Source of the DNA: Enoplolaimus lenunculus
Lineage: Eukaryota > Nematoda > Enoplea > Enoplida > Thoracostomopsidae
DNA length: 64,000 nt
Direction: 5' to 3'
Assembly (NCBI GenBank): GCA_030248215.1
Contig: JASANG010000513.1
Location: forward strand, 62,001-126,000
Every line of letters begins with the position of its first letter. Within the stretch, counting starts at the first letter, position 1. A program made the translations under genes and the position numbers. The notes beneath the pieces were generated by a model. That model searched no databases and had not been told where the DNA came from. It was given only the letters and a program-made list of their open reading frames with translations. Of the stretch, positions 1-12,600 are shown one piece after another.

Positions 1-450
1 AGAATTTGACGTTTTTAGCACATTGTTTTCTGTAATATTCTGCTTGTAATAAAACTACTGCACTCACTCACAACAGCCCTTCTTATCTGACGCTTCGTCA
101 GTGCGGCTGAAATTGTCATTTTCAAAAAAGTGTCGTTAGAGGAAGGAATAGGTCAACCTGGGATCCTTCGAGTCGAGTGCGGCGAAGGACAAACCAGCGT
201 GGGCTAAACGGATAGAGAAAATAACAAAAAAGAAATGGCTACTGATCTTTATACTACTGGAAATAAATACCTTAAAATTTTGTGATCAGAATGTTGCTTT
301 TTGTGGTTTGGTATTTTCAATGAATTTTGTTTTAACTTTGTAAATATTTGAAACATTATTTGCTTAAGTGCAAATACACGCAAAACTACACAAACCCTCA
401 CGTGAAAAAGCTAAGCATTTGCTTGACACATAAAGAACACTGATTCTTAC

Positions 451-678
451 CGAAAAAAGATATTCGGTATATACACTGATATAAAATTTGTGGGTAAATG
501 TTTTGTGCCATGAAAATTTAAATTGCATACTCTGAGTCATATCATTGACAGTTCTCCAGGATACCTCAGTGGTCTCACAATAAATTTTTGAGACGGCCTG
601 GAGGTCGTCTTTTCCTTGCGACATATAATACAATCCATATTTCTCGAACATTACGTCATGTAGCAACCTTTTTATCTT
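451..678 (-). CDS. Candidate internal exon, unknown protein
   Basis: A 76-codon open stretch is bounded by a possible acceptor (CTAAACAG just above 678) and a good donor (GTAAGA just below 451), phase 0 at both ends. The translation has an amphipathic start (KIKRLLHDVMFEKYGLYYM) followed by alternating polar and hydrophobic residues that look like beta strands (for example MQFKFSWHKTFTHKFYI). I do not recognise a family. It could be a 3' exon of the minus-strand gene whose supported exons end at 6650, since the phase fits, or part of another minus-strand gene leaving the window, or chance. No homology supports it. Confidence 0.25.
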
Positions 679-863
679 CTGTTTAGGTATTTTAAGTGTA
701 AATTTATTGCATGAACTTTGTGAAAAAACTTTGGAACTTATACTTCAGTTTTAGAAAAAGCTCGCTAGGTTTTAAGGTTTGTAGGTATCCACCCGGATTT
801 TGCCATTCATAGCGCAACATTATACCAGTGACTCCGCTGTTGTACCCAAACTCCGCCAAATTT

Positions 864-1201
864 ATGCGTCATCCATTTTATCGTGTGCCCGCCGTGTTGA
901 AAATTGACGCAACCAATTCCAAGTACGGTTTTGAAAAACGGTTCAAAAAGGAAATTGAATTTCAAAACTGTTTCAATTATGTCTCAATTTCCTACTGCCG
1001 TTCTATTTAAATTCCCTATTGGAAACTGACACCCAAAGTATCATTTCAATTTACTAGTACGATTTGTAAATTGTCTCAATTTCGCACTAGACCAATTTTT
1101 TCAAATAAAATTTCCTTCTTGAAGCGTTTTTCAAAACCGTACTTGGAATTGGTTGCGTCAATTTTCAACACGGCGGGCACACGATAAAATGGATGACGCA
1201 T
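864..1201. mobile_element. MITE with about 85-bp terminal inverted repeats
   Basis: The sequence starting ATGCGTCATCCATTTTATCG at the left is repeated in inverted orientation at the right end, with near identity over roughly 85 bases. The middle is AT-rich and has no coding potential. Length is about 338 bp. It fits a non-autonomous hairpin-type DNA transposon; the family is not recognised and no clean target duplication is seen. Confidence 0.8.
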
Positions 1202-4013
1202 TTAGCGCACTACTTTCTCGACCTTTGCTGGTCGTATTCAATTGATCAATTGTTTCTTGTGAAACACGCGGTGATTTTTTTAATTTAGTCGTGAGCGAGT
1301 GCAATAAATAACATTCTAGTCAGATATCTGGGGGGCAGTAATTAAGGGCGAACTCTAGCGGTGTCCTAGCGACTAGTAAGGACTGAACTTAGCCTAACAA
1401 TGTAAGGACTAATCCCGCACAGAAAAATGACACAAGGAAAAACGATGCAATACCAGGGGAAAAATAGAGTACTCCATAATACGGGTGCTACGAAGTAAAC
1501 AGAAAAAATAACGAAATAAATGCCAGTGAAAAAATAATTATTTACAAGGTTAAAACCAAAAAACGAATGAGCAACACCAATCCACAAGGTACACATTTAC
1601 GCGAACATTAGAACCCGGAATAATGAAGAGTCGACCGCGCCTAACTTTTCTGGCTCATGTTTAAAGTGTGACGTGTTCATTCAAAAGCGACATTGAGATT
1701 CTCATGCGGAAATGGTCCTTGACACGTCACAGAATTAATTTGGTATTTTTGCGTGAATCCTTATATCCACAGATTTTAGGCACTGAGCTTCTCTAGCCTA
1801 AACTTCACGAAACTTACGTTCATTCGAAGGCAGGGATAGTAGATATAACATTTAGCACAAAAGAGAAACAAATCAAGAATAATGACCATCAACATGACAA
1901 CACAGCAAAAAACAACAATCGTCAATGCGAAGTTAAAACCAATGTATGCGCCCCCAACTGCACCTGCTTCACATGCAAAAAATTTCCAAGGAAAGCATGG
2001 CGTAGAAACCATCGAAATTGGGTACTGCTAGTCGGTTGAGCTGTTTCAAAGGGTTTCTAAGAGTATTTGTTAGCGCATAAGTGTTCAATGGTAAGATATG
2101 TGAGCGAGACGATAAGTTTGATAAGCAACATTTGCAACAATAATAGCAGCGATGTAATAGGCGTTTATGCACCTTTCCAGATAGCTTAATTACAGTTGCC
2201 GATAATCCGGCTGAGGTTTTGGCGGTTGTTCTATATACAGCGTAAGCATCAGTGAATGGATTAAATCCAAGCAGCATTTTCTAACTCTGGCAACTGTAAA
2301 TCAGATGCCTGCATAATATTGAGCAATGCAGGTGAGCATTTTTGTATATGTGAACTTAGGGCTCCATTATCACTGCATATTTATTTTAGCAGGATAAGCA
2401 GTTATTTCATATTGGAATTGCCGTAGCGATTGCCTAAATGGTTCTTTTAAACGGTTTGCTATAACTCAACCAATGTGCTAAAGTCACATCCGTTATAATG
2501 GTCAATTCCATAATATAACTAACACAGACTGCACCAAGCTTTCTTTTAACATTGTCATTTGTGCTATGAAGCATATTTTGTGCTGGCCTACAGGAACGTG
2601 GTTCGTTCACGTTCGGGTTTTCAACACAGTATTGAATGCTCCGATGTTTCGCTTAAGTTTTCCTGTTGTGCTCAAGTAACCTTAAAGGCCTCAAAATCCT
2701 CTTGAATTTTCTTAAAAGACCTTTCCTTCTCTTGGAATTTTAATTTCTGCAGATTGTGCTAATCCTTATATCGTGAACGGCACGCTCCTGCGTCTACGCT
2801 GCAACAGTCGATTCACGGCGCTGACACCAGTCCTATGACCAAATACCTAAGTATTGGGAAGACGTATAGCAATGCTTCACATAATTTTTGGTTCATGAAA
2901 GGTTCCCAAAAAGTTCGTAAAGGTTCCCCAAAAAGTTTGTAAGGTTCCATTGACCCCAATTTAGTGACCGCATCCGATAAACGAATGACATTGAACCGGC
3001 GCGATGATACGGCCTGCCTGCTGATCTCATGCAATACAGTTCTAAAATCGCCTGTCTAGTGACCAACTCATGAGTGCATGGACCACACACCACGAGCTGA
3101 AACTTGACTGGCGGGTTGTGGATCTTAAGTTCTCACAATAATAACTCGCGCCAGTAGGAAAGCCGTGAGGGGTTGACCGCGAACAAATTATGGCGGCTGG
3201 TTGCTGGGCGCAGCTGCAGGTGCCATTGAGGGATAGTAGGGGAATTGTTGCGGTGTCCTCTAGAATTACGGCCGACTTTTTTCTAACCCGTATTATGATA
3301 ACACCATCGATATTCGTATTCTAATTACCGCATAGTGCCGAGGCCCCGTAGATCCACTACATGTGCCAAACGATTACAAAATTCCAGCGTTCATTCTCAG
3401 GGATTCGTTCATGTCGTCTATCTACAACATGTTTGATCTCCGCGGAGTTTTCTTGGTCGAAGACGAAATAGGTATCCGGTTACAAAACGACATGTTGGTG
3501 ATTGCGGTCGGTGGGAACGTTAGCAATGCAAAATGTACTTTAGATTAGTTCCAGGCCAAGACAAAATAGTGTAGTTCTTTGAGCAATTTATGTTGGTTCA
3601 GTCTACTATTGAGGCATCTCCTAAAATAAGAACCCGATTACTCTTGAAGAAAGCCGTTTGTAATTCAGTTCGAATGCTCATTAACAGCCGTTTCATTAGG
3701 TTGGAAACCCGGGGGATAGTTTATGGTCAGGGTTATTTGTAGCAGTTGGGCGCATGGCCACTCCCAATATCCATCGTGCGGGTCCGCCTGAGGAACAAAT
3801 GGTGCTACTCGGACGTGGGGCAACGGCTGTCTCATCTACAATAATCCACCGGCAGCCAATAGTTGTCGATTGGCTTCGTTCAGATGGTCGTACACAATCG
3901 TTCCCATAGTTAGCTGGGAGATACAACAGTGCTGTTGGAGCTTCTTGAGCGACAGGTAATAGTGGATAAATCGAAAAAAATGGCTTGCAATAGTATGAAG
4001 TGAATATTTCCTC
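1202..4013. other. Stretch without a supportable gene
   Basis: I see no spliced gene model here. Base composition is mixed, with a more GC-balanced part at about 2800-3950. Short open frames exist on both strands, including a Cys-rich and a membrane-like one at 1776-2277 on the minus strand and a 61-codon one at 3363-3548 on the plus strand, but none has convincing splice context or clear homology. Confidence 0.4.
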
Positions 4014-4658
4014 ATGCGGGATTCACGTTATAACCGAGGCAGGCGGGACATGGTTTGTCCCATGTTGATTCGAAGTCAGCGTGAAAATTGGGGCTCTTAT
4101 ATCGGGTCAACAGACAAAACTCGAATGTCATATGACATTAGTTTACAAACCACCGCTCTCAAATGACCAATGTGTACAGGGGACGGTATGTCACGTGATA
4201 CTGTAGGACATTTATGCGAATATCATATGATATTCTAAAATTTCAACAAATATATGATATTCAGCGGAACAGTGTAATCTTTGAGTGCTGATAAATGAAT
4301 GGAAAGTCAAACGGTGGAGGCATAGGTTTGTTTGAAATACCAAATCACGCCTGCAAAACGTTTCCGTCACAAAATCGCTTACAACGACAGCTTCACAATT
4401 TAAAAATTCAAATTGCACATTCTAGTATCATATGATATTCAGCCGGACAATTTGAGTATGTTACCTCAAGCATGCAGACATTTGAAAATCCATCATATGA
4501 TATTCTCAAACAAAATTTCGAATATCATATGATATTAGCAGACAAATACGAATTTATGAACACGATATGGGGTCTATAAGCAGACAAAATGTTACCCAAT
4601 AGTCTAATAGGGACAAAACGTGTCCCAAGCTGCCCCTGTTATAATGTGAACCCCGCAT
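4014..4658. mobile_element. MITE, ATGCGGG family, copy 1
   Basis: The ends are inverted copies of ATGCGGGATTCACGTTATAA. The interior carries repeated palindromic CATATGATAT motifs. A second copy of the same family, in opposite orientation, lies at 61330-61872 and shares the sub-terminal block around GGGGCAGCTTGGGACACG. There is no coding capacity. Two diverged copies in one window show a dispersed family. Confidence 0.8.
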
Positions 4659-5534
4659 CAGATTCTCAATTTTTTGCGATAGAATTATAAAAACACGCAA
4701 AACAACATAAAATCTACATATATCCACCATTTTCAGTACTCAAACGCAACCACGGACTAGCATTTGTAAATATTATTTAGTAGCTAGAGCTAAGTTTTAT
4801 AAATTTCAATGGCATTCGCAATTTTGTATAATTTTTAGTTGCTGGAAAAACGAGACCACCCGCAGCTCACCCAGGACCGATTTGCAAGTACCTTTCTGCG
4901 AGTTACGCCGGATCTCAAACCTGTGCACACATGTAACAACTCTCAAGGACACCGATGTTTCAAGGGCTGCCTTTTTCAGCTCAGAGCCTTACTAATCAAA
5001 GCTGTGTCTGCCGACATCAGCTGGCACGGGGCGGGGCGTTTTTGTTAGCCTTGGTCATGATTCAGAATGAAAATTATGTTGCCTTAAAGTTGGAAACAAA
5101 TCTGCTAAAGAACTCAACTTTTGGCAAAAAATACGAAAAATCTTCGTATATATCGAAATTGTTGAAACCTCGAGTAAAAGTTGCGTTTAGCCGGAGCCAT
5201 AAGTCGATTTTCTGCCGGAGCCATAGCCAAACCTTCAATTATGCGCGTTCTGTTTTAAATTTTAAAATGGTAACTTGAGTTGACCTAGAAATCGAATTGT
5301 TAATGCTTAATTTTTACGTTTACGCCTGTAACAAAATGTTTAATTGCCAATGTCCTCCTGCACATGAGAAAAACGTTAAAAACTTCATTTGGTCTACAGA
5401 GCTTCATATATTTTAGTTGCATTCGTTTAATGTTTCAAGGATTGCTATATGATAAATATAATCAAGACAACAAAAAAATCAAAATCAAACTCGTATATAT
5501 CTATAACTGAATGCTATAATACTGTAAGTTGAGC

Positions 5535-5665
5535 AGCTTTAGCTCTTGTACGCATTTCACAACACATTTAAAGTTAATATTCAAGTAAGCTTAGGCTTAG
5601 GTAAGCCTGTTCTTAAACCAAGCCCTAAATTTAAGCCCAGGTGGAGTGTGCAAGAATATTTGCTT
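5535..5665. mobile_element. Small TIR element with TTAGGC-like core
   Basis: A core of degenerate TTAGGC-type units (GCTTAGGCTTAGG and relatives) is flanked by loosely inverted ends (CTCTTGTACGCATTTCAC against GTGGAGTGTGCAAGA). It resembles the better-preserved copy at 6477-6627. Confidence 0.5.
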
Positions 5666-6476
5666 TCAACCCCAATGCTATTAAAATCACTTCGGTTAAT
5701 TTAATGTTAGCTGAAAAAATTGATTTGTAGATAAGTTACATTAACGCATTGATAGTTTTTTCAACACCCAAACAAAAATTAAACTGCGGTGCAACTTCCG
5801 TAACCACAAGTGTACACCTTGACACTCAAGCCAACACACTTTCAGTGTTCAGGTAAATTGAGGTTTTATGGCCTTAGAGTACTGTCTGCTGAAGGTTTTC
5901 GTCTCGTGTCTGCAAAAAAGTTTCTAGTCTCAGTATCGACCCCGCAGAAGCCAAGAACGTCAGTGTCCATGACTAATATTGTGGAAACTGCTTTTTTAAA
6001 CAAAATTTTCACTTGAACAAACAGATTATGTATAATCTAGGATATCACATCTTAATCGGTTTAAATTGTATATTTTTAAATATTTAACTATCAGTTCATG
6101 CTAACATATCAACAAATTCATTCAAATCATTGTCGATCAATTTCTAAAATTGAAAATCATTTTAAAATACGTGAAAGTCGCAAGCTCCGTATGCGTCATC
6201 AGAGAATTTAAATTTGAGGGACACCAAAAAAAATTGAGTCCAGACAATCGTAAAAAATATAAACACAGCAATACCTAATTGTATTATTTTTTTCAAACAC
6301 ACAAATCAATGAAATAAATCTGTTGTAAAATTGCGTTTGCCTTCTCGCTCGCTTTGCTAGCAAGGCGCATTACTATGTTATATATTACGCGCCCGCGTGA
6401 AAAATTCTTGGATCCGCCACTGGCTTGGCGCAACAATATAGGCATCTACTAGTAGTCTCAAACTTACGATATTTAT

Positions 6477-6627
6477 GAGTGCTCGGCTCTGTACACATTC
6501 TTCACTAACATTTAAAAGTTAAGGTTTAGACGAACGCTTAGGCTCAATATTTGGTAAACGTTTCCTAAACCTAAGCCGAAGACTAAGCGTAAAATTGGAG
6601 AAAAGTGTACAAGAACCGAGAGCTCTA
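6477..6627. mobile_element. Small TIR element with TTAGGC-like core
   Basis: Ends GCTCGGCTCTGTACACATTC and its imperfect inverse (GTGTACAAGAACCGAGAGC) enclose degenerate telomere-like units. It lies just downstream (transcript sense) of the donor of the last supported exon of the minus-strand gene, so it is probably intronic or 3' flanking. Confidence 0.55.
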
Positions 6628-6649
6628 TATGCTACTGCTTTAAAATTAC

Positions 6650-9600
6650 CTGAACTTGACTTTTGCACTGCGAAACATATTGTTCCGCACGTTTGCGAGC
6701 AATTTGTTCACGTCGCCAATTCGGAAGCGGAAGCCCGGACTGGGTCCCAAACGCAGGTGTGGTGTCGAAAAAATCATCCGGAGTCATCGCTAGCTCTTGT
6801 TCCAGCTGGGAGAGGGCCTGAAAAACAACTATAGAGGTACTTTTGTATACCGCAACTGTAGCCGAAGAAAGAGTATAGGAGAAGCTGAACCTCCTAGAAA
6901 TTTTTGCTCTTTCTTTTGGGAAAGTCTCCATCCGAATAATACATTATTCAAAATACACGTATGTCTCAATGAATTTTTTATGGCCTACGTTACAATTTTG
7001 GTTAGCGCTCTACTCGTCGCGCCGTGGACATGTGTCGTCATGCGACTCGGCGTGTCATGTCAAAAAATAATTTTTATAAGATATGCGGGAGCCGACGACT
7101 GCGCGTGTCGCTTGTAGAATTTAGTTTTATTTGTGACACACGCTCCCGCTCACTGTCGTGCGGCGGCAAGCGGGCGGCACTGAGAAGTTTAGCGTAACCC
7201 TAAAAAAACTGGTCAAAATAGAAACATTCAAAGCGTTTGTTCTGCTAAAGGTCATAAATAAGTATGCGGAAAATGGTTTTAGCGGTTCGTTAACGCTTGG
7301 ATTGTGTGTTGAAATACGACTTCATCGTTTCGCTTTTTCATTTTACCTGCTCACGGTGTTGTTGAAATTCATCAACTGGACTAATTTGCGACTGATACAG
7401 CATTTGTGGCTGTTCTGAAAAGTTTGTTGTGAAATATAAAAATGCTTGCGTAGAACTTCTTACTCAGAGACGCCTCAACAGGGTTGTAATGTTGTTGATA
7501 ATTTTGAAATGTTTAATAAATGTATTTGAGAAGCGAAAGTAAAGGTTATTTCGAGTTTACTAAAGAAACAAACTATGTTAGCTGAGACCAATTGGTTTAC
7601 TTGTAAACTATATAGAAACAAACACAATGATTGTCTTGCCCTCGTCGAAATCAAAATCACGGCTACTATCAGTTCACATTTGAACACAAAATCTTCGAGT
7701 ATAAAATGTGTGGTCATACTTGTTTTCAAAATTTGTTTAATACTCAAATATATGTATTATATTGATTGCTCTGGAAATGGGGAGAAAATATATCGCCCGT
7801 GGGGATATATGCTACGTTTTATACCCGATCTGCCCGAGGGCAGCTAAAACTGTTTTTTGCTAAAACCATTGAGAGCCTGTTCCAATTCTGCGCAATATTT
7901 TAATATTTTATTTGTTGCCCACTAATTTTCTGCCTGCTTGGTATTTCAAAAGAACCGAAAGAACGTTAATGGAACTTCTACAATACATGCTTACACCAGG
8001 TGACTTTTGAGGCATAAAGTCACGTACACCGAAGCTTTTTCGGCTTCAGTGTACATTACATTACCCCATCCAAAGGCACCCGGTGTACGCATGTTATTGT
8101 GGAAGTTGCATAAATCTGAAAATTTTCAGATAATCATAAAGTTTAGGCCGTAATAAAAATTGTTCACTTTATCTGCCGTAGTGCTAATATAACATTAGGG
8201 ATGAAACGTGAAAACATTCGTTTAAAGATTAAAAAAATTTTGCATTAAAAAACAAAATTCGATGAAGAATTTTAAGCTTTCTTTCGTACGGTATGAAAAA
8301 TTTTCCTGGTAACACAAAACAACAAACATCTGCAGTGAACCAAGAGGGGCTCCAACGGGCTTGGCCTACACTTTCTCAGTTCAACTGCCATGAGTTTCTG
8401 TTGCTCCAATTCTTTCCTTCGCCACTGCTTTTAATTCCTAGTTTTGATTAAAATAATTTGGGCCTTCTCAAGCGCGTAGTCAGTATTTGTATTTCGCGAG
8501 GCTGACACTTCATTTGTTCTGACTCTAATCCAGCAAGTCACTCTGATACTGTGAATGCAATAAAAATACTTTTTCGTGTCTTCTAAAAACATATCGGTAG
8601 ATGTATGTCCCTATCATTCTCCTTGTATACGGCCGGGTCACCTGCTTTTAAAAATACTGATTTCTACTGAACATACTTTGTGCCACGGCCGAGCCAAAAT
8701 GGTCATTCATCTGGAGTGTAGGTGGGGCACCGCTAATTTGACCCCGTTCACTTGATAGTGCGTAATCGCTGTCTGCGGTAACTTTATCACGTCGATTCAA
8801 AACTTTTTGTTCGAATTCACGAAGTGCATCTTCAAAGCTAAAACAGGCATAATATGGAAATCTTATTTAAACAAAATTTTCAATAGTACATTTGTTGCTA
8901 GGGTGTTCTTTGTTGTTTCTGCAGCAGGCTCTGCTCAAAAATGGCCAGGTTTTCAATTTCTAAAGTCTTAAGGTTCCTGTCTAAAACTTATAGACATATT
9001 ATATATCACTCGACACAGCTTTCAGTGCTTAGTCCAATGGTGTTAAACGTTCTACAATCAAACAATTTATTAAAGACCGAGCTATGCACGCCGCCAGCGA
9101 TATGGGAATTCGCTATTCAGTTATTTGTCTAAGCTGTTTCGAATGGAATTCGATTTGAAATTGAAACCTAGCCAGCATAAACAGCTACTTGCGTGCAAAC
9201 TGTAGGAGACAAAACTGGAGTTGAGAAGAATTAGATTTTCATCTGTTTCTTTGTCATGCTGTTTGCAACAATTTAAAATTAATAGCCACTTGTTTTAAGC
9301 AAAAGCGTTTGCGCAGCCAGGATTTCAAATACTGACCGTTTGGTATAACAAAGTGAAACTTATATCAGTTTCTCTTTGTAAATCTGATATCAGGTTGTGC
9401 TTTAAATATCTGAACAGGACACGAAAAGTAACAAAATAGCTATGCACGGTTAATGGACAGCCATCAGTCTAAGCCTTTTAGTCTATGAATGGTGGCTGGA
9501 GTTTATTAAATCGTACCTGATTGGAGCAGTTGCATTAGCATGTCGACTATTTCCATTCGACATTTCGTTATAATAGTTTTCCTGCATTGGGCTCGTTCGC

Positions 9601-12600
9601 TCACCAGGGCTTTTTTGAAGTAACTTGATACCGGTTTGTCTTAAAAAATAGATTAAATTGTAAATTAAAGACCGTGCGGTTGAAACACACTTTTAGGTAG
9701 CTGAAATTGCGAAAATATTTAAACAAACGTTGAAATGTAGAAAGCAGTTTATGAAATTAAACATTTAAATGAGAAAACAATTGTTCGTAATAATCTCAAA
9801 CTTACTATAAATACATATATAGGTTTAAATTAAGAAAAACAGTGTTTGGTATTAGGCTGGTATGATGAAAATAAATTTACGAAATATGAAATATAAAATA
9901 TTATGTCATAAGCTCAAATTCAAGAAATGTTTTTATAAAGTGGAAATGAAGCAAGTGATATATAAATATTGCTACAATTTGCAGAGCCGAGTGAGGAAAC
10001 TTATTCGAGTGCGCGATGTTACAACAACCTATTTTCATAGCTGTTTTAGCTTAGCGCAAAAGATATTGCGAAATTCCTCCAGTAACTTACTCAACCCATA
10101 GCGCATTACGTTGCAGTTCATTGCGTACAGAAACACTGTGCTCCGGGTGTATAACACGATGTTTTTGATAGTTATCCTGTTCCGGTCGATATGTCCGCTC
10201 AATTTCCGGAATTTCTTCTATGATTGGTGTTGTAGGTGTTTCATAATATCTAAAAATAGTGGCGGGCAAGGAATATTATTTCACATCACAATCTTCGGCA
10301 GTTTTTTTGACAGTTAATGCGAATATCTGGAATTAAAATTTTTATTTCGAAAAAAAGCGGTATCAAATTGAGGTCTTTTTCTTCAGTTTTAAACTTGAAT
10401 TTTTGTTCCTTAGAAGTTTTTGTGTAACAGTTCGTAAAATCCAGATGTATGATATTATACGAATTTGTTCTACACACGTTTAAAAAAGAATACAGACCCT
10501 GAAACTGAATTCAGTCGTAGAGTTACGGCAGGAATATTTAAGTGTTGATACGACTTATTTCCAGTCGGCCTCAGCTTTGAAACGAAGAAGGTTCATTTAA
10601 AGCACACATATACTGCGCTTATTTAACAACCTAATTGGTATATATAGTAACCTTACGAGAACATACTGTTGTGTATAACAACTTACTCGGGTTGAACAGA
10701 CTTTAAGTTGTCTTTTGTCGACTGATACATCTCAAATTGTTTTACTGCTGTATTCATTTCGCTGAAAACAAAAGTTAAATACAATTATCAATAAAAATTT
10801 TAGATTGAATCATATATGATGCAATTTGTTGCTAAGAAGCTTGCTCGCAGAATTGTTTATATGCACATTACGCAGGATCGTGTCCAGCTCACCTTGCTAG
10901 GTCTTGCTAGGTCGCGACGGGCATACAAGCGTTTTCGATGACTTAAAAACAATGTTGACAAATTTCTGGGGGGTGGAAGGAAAATACTTCTAGAAAGACT
11001 GAGTCCCTGGCACCCTCTGGCTACGGGTCTGACTTTATGACGTTGCGAAATGAAATTTCTAGCCTCATACATGGTAACAGTCGCAGTTTATGAAATGAAC
11101 ACATGTCGACCGGAATATGCATTAAACACCAAGTATATACTGGAAATTCGCATTGTAATCTTGAGCCACAAGTTACTTTGAGATTGAAATTACAAGTTGA
11201 ATTTGAAAACATGGCCATGAAAATACCTACTTTCACCTTGTAAATACGGCTTAATGTTACGTTCACAGTGAGATGGACTTTATGCTTGAAGTTAAGTTCT
11301 TAAATTAATGTAAATATTAGTAGAAAGATGCTTCTTCAGATATAAGTTTCATATAAAACTAAAGGCAGCCTCAACCTCAGTGAGAGACACACCGCGACCA
11401 GACAAAACTTACGGTCTTCGAACAATGTTTGGAGCATCAGTAGAAATCTGGTTGGTTTGAATATAGGACTCTGTTTGCCTAAAAATCAATCTCTTATTGC
11501 TAGTTACAAGGTGTCTGGTATAAACTAAATTCAATCGAAAATTAGTACCGTTGTTTAAATAAGTTCCATAGCAATTTGTGTGGTGGTAATTTTTGTGTTA
11601 TGTTGTTATAACCACCTGCAAGTAAACAAAAATACGTATTTCATGTTTGATTCTAATTTTGTATCAATATCTATTTTATTAAAGTTGGAACGTTCAGTAT
11701 ATGTAAATTGGGCAGTATTCCACTGCCGAGACCGCAACGCTGACACATATTAGACAACACAGTACGAACAAGCAGTAGTTGAGTGTGGATTGTCGGACAA
11801 TTCAACTGTGAAATTAATTACAATTGCGAATTAAAAAATAGGGTAGCAATTAGGAACAGCGCTGTCGCACTAATGGATCATTCACGTAATAATGCGCGCA
11901 TAGTTGTAAAAAATTGTCCACCCACCCCCATAGTACCAGTGTCAAAAAACGATACTATAACGAGGGCCTGATGACAACACACACCCTGTCCTTATAGAAC
12001 CGGTTTTGTCCTGACAATGTTCCAAGGGAGTAGTGACAAAACTTAGTCCCTCGGTAGGGACTACTGACAAAACGCGGACTCACGCTACAGCGTCGTTTCT
12101 ACGAAATAAATTTTAATTTTTTGTGCATAGCTTCTGCTAAAACAAATGTACAACAAAAGTCCCTTCAAACAGTGTCTGGTTACAGTGTAAGGACATTAAG
12201 CACAGAGTTCTATGAGTGTAGTGACATTGGAGACCCTGTATGTAGGATGTCTGCTTTGTCCATAAATTCTGCAAAGAGGCTAGTTCTAAATATAACATCC
12301 TTCCTACAGATTTCCTGAAAACGACATAGGTCCTTACCCAGACCTGGACAATTTTTTACACTAGTGCGCGCACTATTATGTAGATGACCCATAAGCGCAC
12401 AGAAATTCTTGCTCGTTAAAGCGATTCAGTTCTAGTTTTGAATATTATAAGTAACATTTTGCAATTCTAAAAAAATGACTGTCAAATAGTCGAAATTTAC
12501 CGTGGTTGCATTTCACTTGCTCGAAGATATCTATAGCCGTGAAAATCTTCTTGTGGTCCATATCTGAAATACAATTTTGGATTGTAACACAGAAATCACT

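Noticed and set aside
1776-2277. Two overlapping minus-strand frames, one Cys-rich and one with a membrane-like helix
   Set aside because: Lengths are within chance for AT-rich DNA, no acceptor or donor links them, and no family is recognised.
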